Shown here piece by piece: positions 10,520-23,663 of a stretch of DNA of 64,000 bases; within the stretch, counting starts at the first letter, position 1, and each line of letters starts with the position of its first letter. Below the pieces are notes generated by a model that searched no databases, was not told the DNA's origin, and saw only the letters and a list, made by a program, of their open reading frames with translations. This DNA is from Coenobita brevimanus (Eukaryota; Arthropoda; Malacostraca; Decapoda; Coenobitidae). Made by a program: the position numbers and the translations under genes. Where the stretch lies: positions 22,100,146 to 22,164,145 of the forward strand of contig CM064655.1 in assembly GCA_032717465.1 (NCBI GenBank). Reading direction: 5' to 3'.

Positions 10520-12456
10520 GTTTGTGCGCGAAAAATAGCAACAAGAAGAAGGCCTACAAAAGGTACCGGAGCCAACCCACCCCTGAATCATATCATCTTT
10601 ACGTTTCTGCCCGGAATCGTGCTAAGTCTGTTCTTCGCTCTACTAAAAATAATTTCATCCATTCTAAATGCTCCCAACTCTCCAACTCGAATTCTTCCCG
10701 CTCCTTCTGGCACCTTGCCAAAAATCTTTCTAACAACTTTACCTCATCATCCTTCCCTCCTCTTTTCTACTCTGATGGTTCTGTAGCTATTTCTTCTACT
10801 GATAAAGCAGATCTCTTCGCACAGACTTTCTCCTCCAATTCCACCTTAGACGATTCCGGTGCTGTTCCTCCATCACTTCCCCCCTCTGACTTCCTCATGG
10901 CTGACATTAAAATTTCTTCATTGGATGTATTTTCTGCCATCACTGGCCTCAGTACTAACAAGGCATATGGGCCTGATGGGGTCCCTCCTGTTGTTCTCAA
11001 GAACTGTGCTTCTGTGCTTACACCCTGCCTAGGCAAACTCTTTCGCCTTTGTCTGTCAACTTGTACCTTTCCTTCTTGCTGGAAGTTTGCTCTCATTCAG
11101 CCAGTCCCAAAGAAGGGTGACCACTCCCAGCCCTCCAACTATCGTCCAATTGCTTTAACGTCCTGTATTTCAAAAGTTTTCGAGTCAATTCTTAATAGAA
11201 AAATTTTAAGGCATCTTTCCTATCACAACCTTCTTTCCGATCGTCAGTATGGGTTCCGTCAGGGACGCTCCACTGGCGATCTTCTCACCTACCATTCAGA
11301 CTCCTGGTCATCCTCCTTTCGGGACTTTGGCGAAAGCTTTGCCATTGCACTTGACATCTCAAAGGCTTTCGATCGAGTCTGGCATAAATCTTTAATTTCC
11401 AAACTGCCCTCCTACGGTTTCTATCCTTCTATCTGTGCCTTCATTGCTAGCTTCCTTTCTGGTCGTTCTATAGCTGCTGTTGTAGACGGCCATCGTTCTT
11501 CTCCAAGATCTATCAACAGTGGTGTTCCTCAGGGCTCTGTCCTATCACCAACTCTCTTCCTTTTATTCATCAGTGATCTTCTAAGCTGTACATCTAACCC
11601 TATCCACTCATACGCTGATGACTCCACCCTTCACCTTTCCATTCGGTTCCCGCAACGCCCATCTCAACAGTTGCTTCAACAAACAAGGGATGAGGCTATG
11701 GCACACCTAATGTCTGACTTGGCTCGTATCTCTGACTGGGATAAAAATAATATGGTTGTCTTTAATGCATCTAAGACTCAGTTCTTACACCTATCAACCA
11801 GACAAAATCTTCCACAGGTATACCCACTAATGTTTAATAATATTCAGCTTAAACCTGCATCATCCTTGAACATGCTTGGGGTTTCATTTACTCGGGACTT
11901 ATCTTGGAAAGATCATATTACATCTCTTGTAAAATCTGCTTCCAAGAGATTGGGTGTGCTAAGCCGACTCCGCTCTTTCTTTACCCCTGCACAATTGTTG
12001 ACTCTATACAGGGGTTTTATCCGCCCCTGTGTGGAGTACAACTCTCATGTGTGGGGAGGCTCCCCACATACAGCTCTTCTCAATAGGGTGGAGTCAAAGG
12101 CTTTTCGTCTCATTAACTCTCCTCCTCTTACTGACTCCCTTCATCCTCTGTCTCTTCGCCGCACTGTTGCATCTTTATCTCTTTTCTATCGCTACTTTAA
12201 TGGTCACTGCTCCTCTGAACTGTCTGCTTGCATTCCTCCACCTCTACGACTGGCGCGTAGCACCCGTCTGGCAGCAAACTCTCATCCCTTTTCTGTCCAG
12301 CTCTCTAATGCAAGAGTTAACCGTTACTCCCAGTCTTTCATTTATGCAACAGGTCAGCTCTGGAACTGTCTCCCTCTGTCTGTATTTCCTGCTGCCTATG
12401 ATCTCCAGTCTTTCAAACGCAGTGTGTCCAGGCATCTCAAAATGATCGGATCTTGA
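10495..12456 (+). CDS. LINE ORF2-like reverse transcriptase (Jockey/I-group type), endonuclease missing
   Basis: An uninterrupted 653-codon frame. RT blocks appear in order: GPDGVPP near residue 158, NYRPIAL near 215, ALDISKAFDRVWH near 285 with the first catalytic Asp, SGVPQGSVLSP near 342, and the YADD catalytic box near 373, followed by LGVSFTRDLSWKDHI in the thumb region and a long C-terminal domain. The family normally has an N-terminal apurinic-type endonuclease. This copy starts in the linker between endonuclease and RT (KKAYKRYRSQPTPESY), so it is 5'-truncated. The first 15 or so codons are probably flanking DNA, and the Met is unlikely to be a native start. The RT would prime cDNA synthesis on nicked target DNA. 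Its complete openness suggests fairly recent insertion. A second copy lies at 61801-62852 (-). Confidence 0.85.
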   Translation: MRYDNGQQSLCAKNSNKKKAYKRYRSQPTPESYHLYVSARNRAKSVLRSTKNNFIHSKCSQLSNSNSSRSFWHLAKNLSNNFTSSSFPPLFYSDGSVAISSTDKADLFAQTFSSNSTLDDSGAVPPSLPPSDFLMADIKISSLDVFSAITGLSTNKAYGPDGVPPVVLKNCASVLTPCLGKLFRLCLSTCTFPSCWKFALIQPVPKKGDHSQPSNYRPIALTSCISKVFESILNRKILRHLSYHNLLSDRQYGFRQGRSTGDLLTYHSDSWSSSFRDFGESFAIALDISKAFDRVWHKSLISKLPSYGFYPSICAFIASFLSGRSIAAVVDGHRSSPRSINSGVPQGSVLSPTLFLLFISDLLSCTSNPIHSYADDSTLHLSIRFPQRPSQQLLQQTRDEAMAHLMSDLARISDWDKNNMVVFNASKTQFLHLSTRQNLPQVYPLMFNNIQLKPASSLNMLGVSFTRDLSWKDHITSLVKSASKRLGVLSRLRSFFTPAQLLTLYRGFIRPCVEYNSHVWGGSPHTALLNRVESKAFRLINSPPLTDSLHPLSLRRTVASLSLFYRYFNGHCSSELSACIPPPLRLARSTRLAANSHPFSVQLSNARVNRYSQSFIYATGQLWNCLPLSVFPAAYDLQSFKRSVSRHLKMIGS

Positions 12457-12565
12457 ATTTGGCTCTCTATTGTATTTTGTTTTTCTCTTGGAGGGAACTG
12501 TGACTGCGGGCTCATGGCCTTTGGTTCCTTCTTCGTCGTATAAAAAAAAATAATAATAATTACTG
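10520..12565 (+). mobile_element. 5'-truncated LINE insertion
   Basis: Contains the 653-codon RT frame, then an 80-bp 3' UTR ending CCTTTGGTTCCTTCTTC, an A-run and short AAT repeats at 12541-12560. The same 3' end next to an A-run occurs in the 61.8-kb copy, which defines the element's true 3' terminus. The exact 5' border, somewhere near 10520-10545, is uncertain. Confidence 0.75.
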
Positions 12566-14760
<2,195 letters not shown>

Positions 14761-14853
14761 TTAGACAATTCCGGTGCTGTTCCTCCATCACTTCCCCCCT
14801 CTGACTTCCTCATGGCTGACATTAAAATTTCTTCATTGGATGTATTTTCTGCC
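14761..14853 (+). pseudogene. 93-bp internal fragment of the 10.5-kb LINE
   Basis: Matches 10846-10938 with a single mismatch seen by eye (CAATT for CGATT). It lacks both ends of the element and sits in unrelated sequence, so it is neither a normal truncated insertion nor a tandem copy. Confidence 0.8.
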
Positions 14854-15194
14854 CTCCTCCCAGGCGCCCCACCCTGCCTCCCCCTGTAACGCCAGCTCTT
14901 ATGGAATTGCATCGATTAAGGAGGTTTACCAGTTTTGGGTTCACGGTTATGGAGGAGGTGGGTCACGGTAATTTTGTGATTATTATGATAGGTTCGGGAA
15001 TGCAGATAATGTTATAATGGCTTATATGCTGACCGTCGGTATGTTGTATGACTCATGTTGTTTTTCGGAAGTCACACTCACGAAACCTGTGTATTTCAAC
15101 TGAATATAATAGGAATATGTATGGTATGAAATCATTTTATTACCATATTCACAAAACGTTTGTATTTTCAGTATATTGTTAGGCAGGACATAAT
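14854..15194. other. Interval without genes
   Basis: No supported frame, RNA gene or repeat. Confidence 0.4.
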
Positions 15195-15357
15195 TTCTAT
15201 ACCACCAATAACTGCGCACAGCGGCAGAGATCATCGCGTTCGGTTCGTCCTAGCGACTAAACGAAACCTGGTGAAGTTCCATACCTAACAGTGTTACCAG
15301 ATGCCGAGAGCATCACACCACCTCGCTGGCGGAAGGGGTGTTTCTGTTGGATATGTC
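15195..15357 (-). repeat. Dispersed repeat, right inverted copy
   Basis: Reverse complement of 9428-9600. It is strongest over about 15230-15345, with weaker similarity toward 15195. Confidence 0.7.
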
Positions 15358-15549
15358 CGCAACGATAAAATTACGAACGTGTTTCAACACTGCCCGTTAA
15401 AAATACGGAGGATTATCTGTACTTTACAAATAACGTCCATTATCCGTAGAAAAACGGATAAAATAGCGCATTTACGTTTATAGCATATTACCCATTGAAA
15501 AAAAAGGAGAATTTCCTGTAAAAAAAACGGTTCTTTCTAACAGTGTGTA

Positions 15550-15552
<3 letters not shown>

Positions 15553-15601
<49 letters not shown>

Positions 15602-15784
15602 TTCTACTGCATTCACCCCAGTAGGACCAAGAATTAGAGCCAGGATTCTCTCTCTGTTTCTGTCTCCCTCTCTCTCTCTCTCTCAAAGTGGTTAAGGAAG
15701 TTTTTTTTCTTTTTTTTTTTTTTTACTTCGGATACCACCTCCTTGGGACTATAAGGTGTGTGTGGTCTGTGTATCTATGTAACT
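15553..15784. repeat. (CT)n tracts and dispersed repeat partner
   Basis: CT at 15553-15598 and 15666-15684, a T-run to 15724, then about 15728-15784 matching the reverse complement of 2139-2195. Confidence 0.6.
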
Positions 15785-15785
15785 A

Positions 15786-16062
15786 TCATGGTAGGAACGG
15801 AGGGAAGTATGGCAGAACTAGAAATACAGCAGGATAATGGTAGAGGGTAGAGAGAATGGTAGGAACACGAATAATGGTAGGCTTAGTATGGTAGTGGCTG
15901 ATTCGGAGTGGTTATGGTAGGATCAAAGAGTACCGTAGGACCAGGAATGATGTATGGTATTAGTCAGGGTAAGAGAAGGGCAGAATGGTACTACGATGAA
16001 TGGTAGGTGAATAGTAGATGTAGAATTATTATGGTAGGAGCAGAAGTATGGTAGGATCATGG
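15786..16062. repeat. Degenerate ATGGTAGGA minisatellite
   Basis: ATGGTAG(G) recurs more than ten times at spacings of roughly 16-40 bp across this stretch, indicating an old, eroded tandem array. No frame is supported. Confidence 0.6.
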
Positions 16063-16278
16063 GTGGGGGGGCAGTAAGTAGGGGGGGTGCCTGCCTACCT
16101 GCAGTATCACGATAAGTAATTGGACAGGTGAGAGAGAGAGAGAAAGAGAGAGAATGGTACAGGCTAGCTGACTGCTTAGAAAATGAGACAGACAAACAGA
16201 CAGACATAAATATAGATAAATAACGATAGATATATAGAGAATGGTAGACAGATATACATAAACAGACAGACATAGCTC

Positions 16279-16280
<2 letters not shown>

Positions 16281-16350
<70 letters not shown>
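16281..16350. repeat. (GA)35 microsatellite
   Basis: About 70 bp of pure GA, preceded by GACA/GATA repeats at about 16185-16270. Confidence 0.95.
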
Positions 16351-16352
<2 letters not shown>

Positions 16353-16594
16353 CTAGTTTATCCCTACCTCACCCTCTCCCTCATCTCACCTTGCTACACA
16401 CCTGGTCTCACGATCGCTAATTAAGCTGAGTTCACTTCCGGTCTACCTGGAATACCTGTTGCCCATTAAACCATCAGAGAAAAACAGAAACAAGCGACAC
16501 TAATAACTACAACAACAATTTTTTTTTTTTTCTAACCTGACAAACTTCCCTAACTCATTTTAGCTCTGTTCAAGGCCAATGTACGTATTTTTTC

Positions 16595-16651
16595 CCTAGC
16601 ACACTTTCCTCAGCGATTTATTTTTGGATACAGTTGGTTAATATACTTCGG
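16595..16651 (+). repeat. Dispersed repeat, copy 2 (partner 1949-2006)
   Basis: Shares CCCTAGCAC, TTTCCT, GCGATTTATTT and GTTAATATACTT in order with 1949-2006. It precedes a MITE copy by about 180 bp. Confidence 0.5.
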
Positions 16652-16828
16652 GGCGTTATATATGCGTTGTGATATTAGAATGATTTTTAAATAACAAGAG
16701 GAGAGCAATGTTTAATAAGCAAAATAAATCGCTTAGGAAGAGGCGTTAGGGGGCGTCCATAATTGACCAGAATAGAGGTACATGTACTGTATAGATAGAC
16801 TGGAGGGCTGATTTGACTATACTCTTCT

Positions 16829-17020
16829 CACTCTAATTTGGCCAAAAAGTGGCGTCCCTCCATCTTAAATGCTGGGATTAAACAAAGGATTAACACTACA
16901 ATATGGTACTAGTCACGAAGAAGTGGTATGGGAAGGATGAAGAGAATATTTGTCTTTTTCTGCCACTGAGCTACGTAAAATAAGCTGCAAAAGGACGAAA
17001 ATCTGGGCCAAGTTATGGTG
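16829..17020 (+). mobile_element. MITE family, copy A
   Basis: About 192 bp bounded by degenerate inverted ends (CACTCTAATTTGGCC left, GGCCAAGTTATGGTG right). Inside, CGAAGAAG, GTCTTTTTCTG, CTACGTAAAATAAGCTGCAAA and GGACGAAAATCTGGG are shared with copies B (22691-22889) and C (49108-49309). No coding capacity. Confidence 0.6.
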
Positions 17021-17126
17021 AAGGGGAGACAGTATTTTACAAGACGTTACAATTTTCTTATGTGTCTTTAAATTGTCTTAATCTCGACATGGTTTTGAAG
17101 AGTAACGTAAGATGGATAAATAGACA

Positions 17127-17253
17127 GAGTGATGGATGAATGGATGGATGGATGGATGGATGAACGAACGGATAAATGGATGGATGTAGATAGATAGATA
17201 GACAGATAGGCAGACAAATAGATAGATAGACAGACACATAGATAGATAGATGG
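17127..17253. repeat. GGAT and GATA/GACA tetranucleotides
   Basis: GGAT units at about 17133-17160, then GATA/GACA repeats to 17253. The same strand of GATA/GACA repeat continues beyond 20290, so the 3.0-kb palindrome interrupts one microsatellite. Confidence 0.85.
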
Positions 17254-17259
17254 ACAGAT

Positions 17260-17838
17260 GTCATAAAGACTTTGTAGTTACTTGTAGAGAAGTATATTTT
17301 AGACTTGTGGTCGAGCGGCTTTTATATCTTGTAGTAGCTTCCCCACCAGATGTCATGTAGTGACGGGAGAGGTAAAGAATAGTATGGGACTATTTTTATT
17401 TGTCTTGGAAATATTAAACAGGTCTCTCACACGGAAAGAGTATAAGTCCCGGGTAGCTACCTCCCTGTCTCGCTATCTCTCTCTCTCTCTCTGTTCTAAG
17501 GCTAATCTCCGTCTCGACCTCTCTCTAGGGTCGCTTGTCTCCTTCTAAACTCTCTTTCCTAAAATCTGGTGTAGCAGGGGTGTGTCACGTGTGTTCCTCA
17601 TGGATGGAAAGCTTAAGGAGCCTGTGTGTGAGTATGTGTGTATATGTGTGTGTGGTTACCAGATCTTTGTTCACGAGAGGACTGCTGACAGCTAACTGCA
17701 TCATCTCCTTACTGGCCGCTGTCGTCAGCTTTCCTCAGTGTTAAGAGTGTGTAAGCATGTTTAGCACTGCTCGATTCTCGCAGACACAACACCTTCTCAT
17801 CATCTGACTCCCTGCTTCTATCTATCTATTTATCTATC
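17260..17838 (+). repeat. Left arm of the 3.0-kb palindrome
   Basis: Inverted copy of 19695-20283. The 69-codon frame within it recurs unchanged in the right arm only because the arms are copies, and it has no recognisable product. Confidence 0.85.
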
Positions 17839-18083
17839 TATCTATATAATATGTAGTCTTTACCACACTGCTCGGTCGCGCGAAAATGGCGTACCATCGA
17901 CATTTAATAGTCATAACATATTAATACATATTATATATACATTATAATGAACTTATAAGCTAATTAAGTGAAATATATAATATTGTAAAAGTAACATAAT
18001 TGTATGAATATTGTATACATATATTATTCATAGTAAATAGTGATTATTCAGTAATATTACATTTTAAATAAGTTGTATACATA

Positions 18084-18340
18084 TTTGAATAAATGCATTA
18101 AAGTAAATTATTTAACTGTAATACAGTATGTACTTGGGATATTATAGTGAAATGCATACATGCAAGAATAAAAATAGTTTAAAATTAAGATTATTGTAAG
18201 AGTTATTAATAATTTTGAATAAATGCATTAAAGTAAATTATTTAACTGTAATACAGTATGTACTTGGGATATTATAGTGAAATGCATACATGCAAGAATA
18301 AAAATAGTTTAAAATTAAGATTATTGTAAGAGTTATTAAT
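18084..18340 (+). repeat. 130-bp tandem duplication
   Basis: About 127 bp starting ATTTGAATAAATGCATTAAAG is repeated exactly 130 bp downstream with no difference seen. It lies in the AT-rich palindrome core. Confidence 0.9.
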
Positions 18341-18604
18341 ATTTCATTCAAAGATAATGGTACTGGTAATACAGAATTGTGCTATAATAGTATGACTTAA
18401 TATTGTACTAACATTGTGGTACTACATAATTGTAACATTTTATGAATTGTTACAAAATATTGTGTTAATGCATAATTGTGTTGGCCTTATAATTGTAGTT
18501 ACATTTGTTAATGCAACTCTTACATAAGTGTCTTGGCCTTATAATTGTAGTTAAAGTTACATAAAAGTTACTTCTTGTTAATGCAACTGTTACATAATTG
18601 CAAA

Positions 18605-18817
18605 GTGTAACATAATGCAATCGTTTGTCGTTACATAATTGTTACATATCGTTTGTAGGTACATAATTGTAGTTAGTGTAACATAATGCAATCGTTTGTC
18701 GTTACATAATTGTTACATATCGTTTGTAGGTACATAATTGTAGTTAGTGTAACATAATGCAATCGTTTGTCGTTACATAATTGTTACATATCGTTTGTAA
18801 GTACATAATTGTAGTAT
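18605..18817 (+). repeat. 71-bp tandem repeat, three copies
   Basis: Units begin at 18605, 18676 and 18747 (GTGTAACATAATGCAATCG). They are nearly identical. The motif TTACATAATTG is also scattered from 18420 to 18830 and at 19124, suggesting older partial units. Confidence 0.9.
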
Positions 18818-19541
18818 GAAGTAACATAATTGTAATAACTGCAGTCCTAACATATGCTGCGGTCGATGATAGTGATGATGTGTCATGCCACTTGTTTGTG
18901 GAGACACAATTTGCTTTTTTGTTTGTAGTTTATGTGGTATTTTGGCATATATAGTAACATTTACACTTATTTTCATTTGTTTGTTATGTGATCTTACTCT
19001 ATTTCTCTTTTTTCTGTTTTACTTTTCTTTCTTTCTTTCTCTTTTTTTTTTTTTTTTGTATGTATTGATTTTCCATAGTTTGTTTCTCTTTGCTTGTGTA
19101 CACTTTTTCCATGTTGTTCATGGTTACATAATTGCTGACTAATTTTCTTGGGATACTTTTTTAAAGTATAGTTTATATTGCACAGATACTACTGAAAATG
19201 ATATTATATAGTCCCATATTTTGTTGTTTTATATAAAAAATATATATACATATATACAGTATTAACTATACACACTGACTTGTTGTTCACCTGTACCTAT
19301 CGTGGGTAATATGTGTGTCAGCATTATGTGGAAATCATTGTCTTCACGATTGTGTTGAAGATGTTCACTCTTGCTAACGGCATTTGTGTTGGCCATTTTT
19401 TTTTTCTTGTAAGTTAATTTATCTGTTTCCACTAGGTAGTTTTAATTAATAAATGTTAAATACAGTTCTTTTAATTGCTCACTGAGTAACTGTGATGGTA
19501 TATTTTCTTTATTACTTTGTAGATATAATAATGTATAGTCT

Positions 19542-19692
19542 CTCACACACAGGCTCCTTAAGCTTTCCATCCATGAGGAACACACGTGACACACCCCTGC
19601 TACACCAGATTTTAGGAAAGAGAGTTTAGAAGGAGACAAGCGACCCTAGAGAGAGGTCGAGACGGAGATTAGCCTTAGAACAGAGAGAGAGA
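19542..19692 (-). repeat. Extra partial copy of the palindrome arm
   Basis: Repeats 19899-20048 in the same orientation (CTCACACACAGGCTCC through the GA tract) at a spacing of 357 bp. It joins the inner edge of the right arm at a GA/TCTA microsatellite, so replication slippage or unequal exchange at that tract could have produced it. The left arm has no equivalent. Confidence 0.85.
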
Positions 19693-19694
19693 GA

Positions 19695-20283
19695 GATAGA
19701 TAAATAGATAGATAGAAGCAGGGAGTCAGATGATGAGAAGGTGTTGTGTCTGCGAGAATCGAGCAGTGCTAAACATGCTTACACACTCTTAACACTGAGG
19801 AAAGCTGACGACAGCGGCCAGTAAGGAGATGATGCAGTTAGCTGTCAGCAGTCCTCTCGTGAACAAAGATCTGGTAACCACACACACATATACACACATA
19901 CTCACACACAGGCTCCTTAAGCTTTCCATCCATGAGGAACACACGTGACACACCCCTGCTACACCAGATTTTAGGAAAGAGAGTTTAGAAGGAGACAAGC
20001 GACCCTAGAGAGAGGTCGAGACGGAGATTAGCCTTAGAACAGAGAGAGAGAGAGAGAGAGAGAGAGATAGCGAGACAGGGAGGTAGCTACCCGGGACTTA
20101 TACTCTTTCCGTGTGAGAGACCTGTTTAATATTTCCAAGACAAATAAAAATAGTCCCATACTATTCTTTACCTCTCCCGTCACTACATGACATCTGGTGG
20201 GGAAGCTACTACAAGATATAAAAGCCGCTCGACCACAAGTCTAAAATATACTTCTCTACAAGTAACTACAAAGTCTTTATGAC
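19695..20283 (-). repeat. Right arm of the 3.0-kb palindrome
   Basis: Inverted copy of 17260-17838, slightly longer because its GA tract is expanded (20041-20068). Confidence 0.85.
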
Positions 20284-20289
20284 ACAGAT

Positions 20290-20738
20290 AAAGATACATA
20301 GGCGGGCAGCTAGGTAGGTTGGTAGATAAGCAGACAGATAGATAGACAGACAGGCAAGAGATAGACAGAAATATATAGGTAGATAGATATGGTGAGAAAT
20401 AAGGTGCAAAATAAACAAGTTCACCTGTGCCACCCAATATTCAACCATAGATCCCATTCACAGATTTTTATTTAATTATCTATTTATCTATCTATCTTTT
20501 TATTTATTTATTATTCATTCATTTATTTTATATGACGGAAAATTAGGACGAAATTTTTAAAGATAAATAAAAATCTAATAAAGTGCTGATATTTTCCCCT
20601 CTATCTGGGTGACCTCGTTTTATTTTTTGTTTTACTAATTTTAGGAAACGCCCCTCGTACTGAAGGGGTTAACTAAGACGGTACCTAACCCTCAAGATCA
20701 ACACTTCTCTAATCTAAGAAAAACAGATTGACGATGGC
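20290..20738. other. GATA/GACA flank and AT-rich interval
   Basis: Imperfect GATA/GACA repeats run to about 20395, then TATT/TCTA repeats at about 20465-20530. No frame is supported. Confidence 0.6.
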
Positions 20739-21005
20739 TAAAGAGAAAGAAAGAAAGAAAGATGAAGAAAGAAAGAAAGACAGACAGACAGAAAGGAAGG
20801 AAGGAAGGAAGAAAGGAAGGAAGGAAGGAAGAAAGGAAGGAAGGAAGAAGGAAGGAAGAAGAAGGGAAGAAAAAAAAAGAAACAAAGAAAGAAGGAAGGA
20901 AGGAAGGAAGGAAAAAAAAGAATGAAAGAAAAGAAAAAAAAGAAGGAATGGATGAAAGAAAAAAAAAGAATGAAAGTAAGAAAAAGAAAAAAGAATGAAA
21001 GAAAG
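20739..21005. repeat. (GAAA/GGAA)n purine tract
   Basis: About 265 bp composed almost entirely of A and G on the plus strand, with GAAA, GGAA and GACA units. Frames of K/E/R or F/S/L are compositional. Confidence 0.9.
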
Positions 21006-21320
21006 AAAAGACGAAAAAAACAAGGTATATGTGAGATGGCTGGACATTAAAAAGGAAAATAAAACTCCTCTTCTTCCCCCTCCTGAACCATCAATTTAAT
21101 CCCTCCTCATTAACATAAATTAAAAGCTAAGGAGAACCCAAGAATGAACCTTGAGGGAGTCCACAGGTAACAGAGATATCATTAATTCAGATGGATGCTT
21201 TAAGAGTTCCTAGGATTCTCTCTCTCTCTCTCTCTAACAAGTGGTAATGGGTGAGGAAGACAGTGATCGGACTTTCTGATTAGGTCATTTCGAGATAGAG
21301 GGTACAAAAGGTAATTCAGG

Positions 21321-21362
<42 letters not shown>

Positions 21363-21501
21363 ATTAGGCAGTTACATAGATATCCAGACATTATGCTTCG
21401 TACTGTGTGGTCCGATATTTATATCAGAAAAAACAGTTAAAAAACTCAGTGGCAACCATAGATAAAGAGATCTTATTGTTGGTATGTGGTGTGGCCTTAT
21501 T

Positions 21502-21537
<36 letters not shown>

Positions 21538-22690
21538 GGGGGGAGGGTAGAGGACCACACACACACACCCAGTAACAAGGCACAGACCAATGACCCTACA
21601 CACACATTGACCACAATGCATACTTCCTCATCTCTCCCATCCTCTCTCTCTCCTCGCTCCTCCTTTCCCCCCTCCCTTTTCCTTCCTGTCGCTTCTCGTC
21701 CCCCCTACTCCCTCCTCTCTCCCCCTTCCCTCTCTCCTGCCCTTCTCCCTCTTCCTCCTCATCCCCTGATTTGTATTACCAAGTTTCTGCCGTCACTAAT
21801 GTAAAGAAGATTAGCATCAATTATTATAAGAATAAAAGCGGTAACAACCAACAACAACAATAAAAATAACAACAACAATAACAACAACAACTACAACACA
21901 ACCACCACTACCACCGCCACCACCAAGCTCCCGTTGCCCCATTTACCTGACATCTCTCTCCACAGGTAACAACACGCAAACGACTACCCAGTTCCCGATA
22001 AATTGCCTTGGCTCGCCTATACAGTACATCTGGCGTCCAGGTGTTTAATAGAGAAGGTGAGTTAGACGAAAGGGGAAGAATGGGAGAGAGAAGGGTGAGA
22101 GGTGGAGAGTTGATGTAAGGAAAGTGAGAGGATGCAAGAGCTGGAGAGAGAGGAGAACGAGGGAGTGAGGTGAAGATGGGAATAAGAGAAAGTAGGAGAG
22201 CTGGAAGTGAAAAAAAGAGGAGAGAGGAGGAAGTAGGAGAGTTGGGAGTGAAATAAAAAGAGTATAGGGGAGAGAATGGGAGAGAGAGAAGGAGCAAGAG
22301 TTAAGATGAGGGAGAGGAAAAGAAATATAAAGAGCTGGAGGAAATAAGAGTGGGTATTTGGCTATTCCCCCCCTCACTGCAGATATTACTCCTTGTACAC
22401 TCAGATACATCTCACCACAAAGACCCATATATTATTATATACCTTGGCCAGTATTCCTGTGAGTTGAAAAGGTCCCCAAGTACCTACTTTTAATCGATTT
22501 ATTTCTGCATTTAGCGCGTTGTTAGCTACCTCGGCTGCCAGTAATGCAGGCTATGGCACTGTGATATTCTTAAATTTATCTGCAAAGTGGTACAATAGCC
22601 GACAATGAACTACAATAAAAGTATGTGTTTAGCTCATTAAAAAAAAAAACAAAAAAAACAATCCTGAACTAAAAATGTCTATGCTGCCCT
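21006..22690. other. Interval without genes; microsatellites and purine/pyrimidine tracts
   Basis: CT at about 21218-21234, GA at about 21325-21361 and 21505-21533, a pyrimidine tract 21620-21770, AAC/ACC trinucleotides 21843-21925, and a GGAGAG-rich purine tract 22050-22340. No supported gene. Confidence 0.6.
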
Positions 22691-22889
22691 TACTCTAACC
22701 TGGCCTGAAACTGTCATCTCTCCTTCTCAAATGCCGAGTTTTAAAAATTGATTAGAACTAATATAATTATGATGCTAATAACGAAGAAGTTCTATGGATA
22801 TAATACTGAGATGTAGTATTGTCTTTTTCCTCCGCTGACTGACGTGAAATAAGTTCCAAAAGGACGAAAATCTGGGCTAGGTTAAAATA
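22691..22889 (+). mobile_element. MITE family, copy B
   Basis: About 199 bp with inverted ends TACTCTAACCTGGCC and GGCTAGGTTAAAATA. It shares ACGAAGAAG, GTCTTTTTCC, GTGAAATAAGTTCCAAAAGG and ACGAAAATCTGGG with copies A and C. Confidence 0.65.
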
Positions 22890-23663
22890 AAAATAGTATA
22901 ATGAAACCAATGTAAAGAATTAAAGGTTTCTCACGTTCTGAAATGATGAATGGAGACATTTTTTTACCCACATTAAACGGAAAATCGCTAAGCTGAGCAG
23001 AATAATGAGGCTGCAGTAAGAATGAATATTTAGCTATTTTACTTACCGGAATGGTCAAGGCGTAATCTGCAAAACAAATGACTAAGGGAGAGGTGCCAGA
23101 AAGCCTTGCAAGACCACGACCCATTGACTTGACCTTTTGTGAGTGACCTGTGGAAAGTGGGGAAGGAGGTGGATGGGAGGGTGGGGTAAGTAATAAAAAA
23201 CGGGGTGAATCGAGGGCAGAATGGAGAGTGGGAGGGGACTTGCGGGGAAGGGGGTGGGGACGAGGATTTAGGTGGGAAGGGTGTAGTTGGTAGGTGATAG
23301 GGTTATCTAAAACAAGGCGAGGGGAAGGGGGAGGGAATTTGGGTGTGTGGGTGTGGTGATGGTGGTGGGGAATCCAAATCGAGGTGCATCTGGCATGGTG
23401 GGGGAGGTGAGAATAGGTAGATGGGCGGGAAGGAGAAATAAAATAGAGTGCAGAGGAAAGTGAGGAGAGGGAAATCAGGTTTGGAAGTGCCGGGGATCAG
23501 GGTAAAAGATCAAGTACTTTCAAAATGGGTACTCCTGGGAGGGAATGAAAACAAGCCTCACCTCATATATATATAGATATATCACTAACCCAAAATAAGA
23601 AATAAACCCAGAGATCAGAACCAGTGTTGGGTAGGTTCTGTGGTCCTCCGATGCGAATAACCA
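22890..23663. other. Interval without genes; G-rich tract
   Basis: G-rich DNA with many GGGAGG/GGTGGG blocks at about 23155-23480. No supported frame. Confidence 0.5.

Larger units (their letters stand above)
17260..20283. mobile_element. 3.0-kb palindromic unit with ~580-bp inverted arms
   Basis: The arms 17260-17838 and 19695-20283 are reverse complements that appear virtually identical apart from CT/TCTA tract lengths. The outer ends read GTCATAAAGACTTTG and its complement. ACAGAT lies directly outside both ends (17254-17259, 20284-20289), a candidate 6-bp target duplication, although the flanks are GATA/GACA microsatellite and could match by chance. The 1.86-kb core is AT-rich with tandem repeats. 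No transposase, RT or other enzyme is present. Alternatives are a foldback-type transposon, a recent inverted duplication or an assembly artefact. Confidence 0.7.

Noticed and set aside
17535..17744. 69-codon frame conserved at 19789-19998
   Set aside because: Conservation is explained by the identical palindrome arms, not by selection on a protein.
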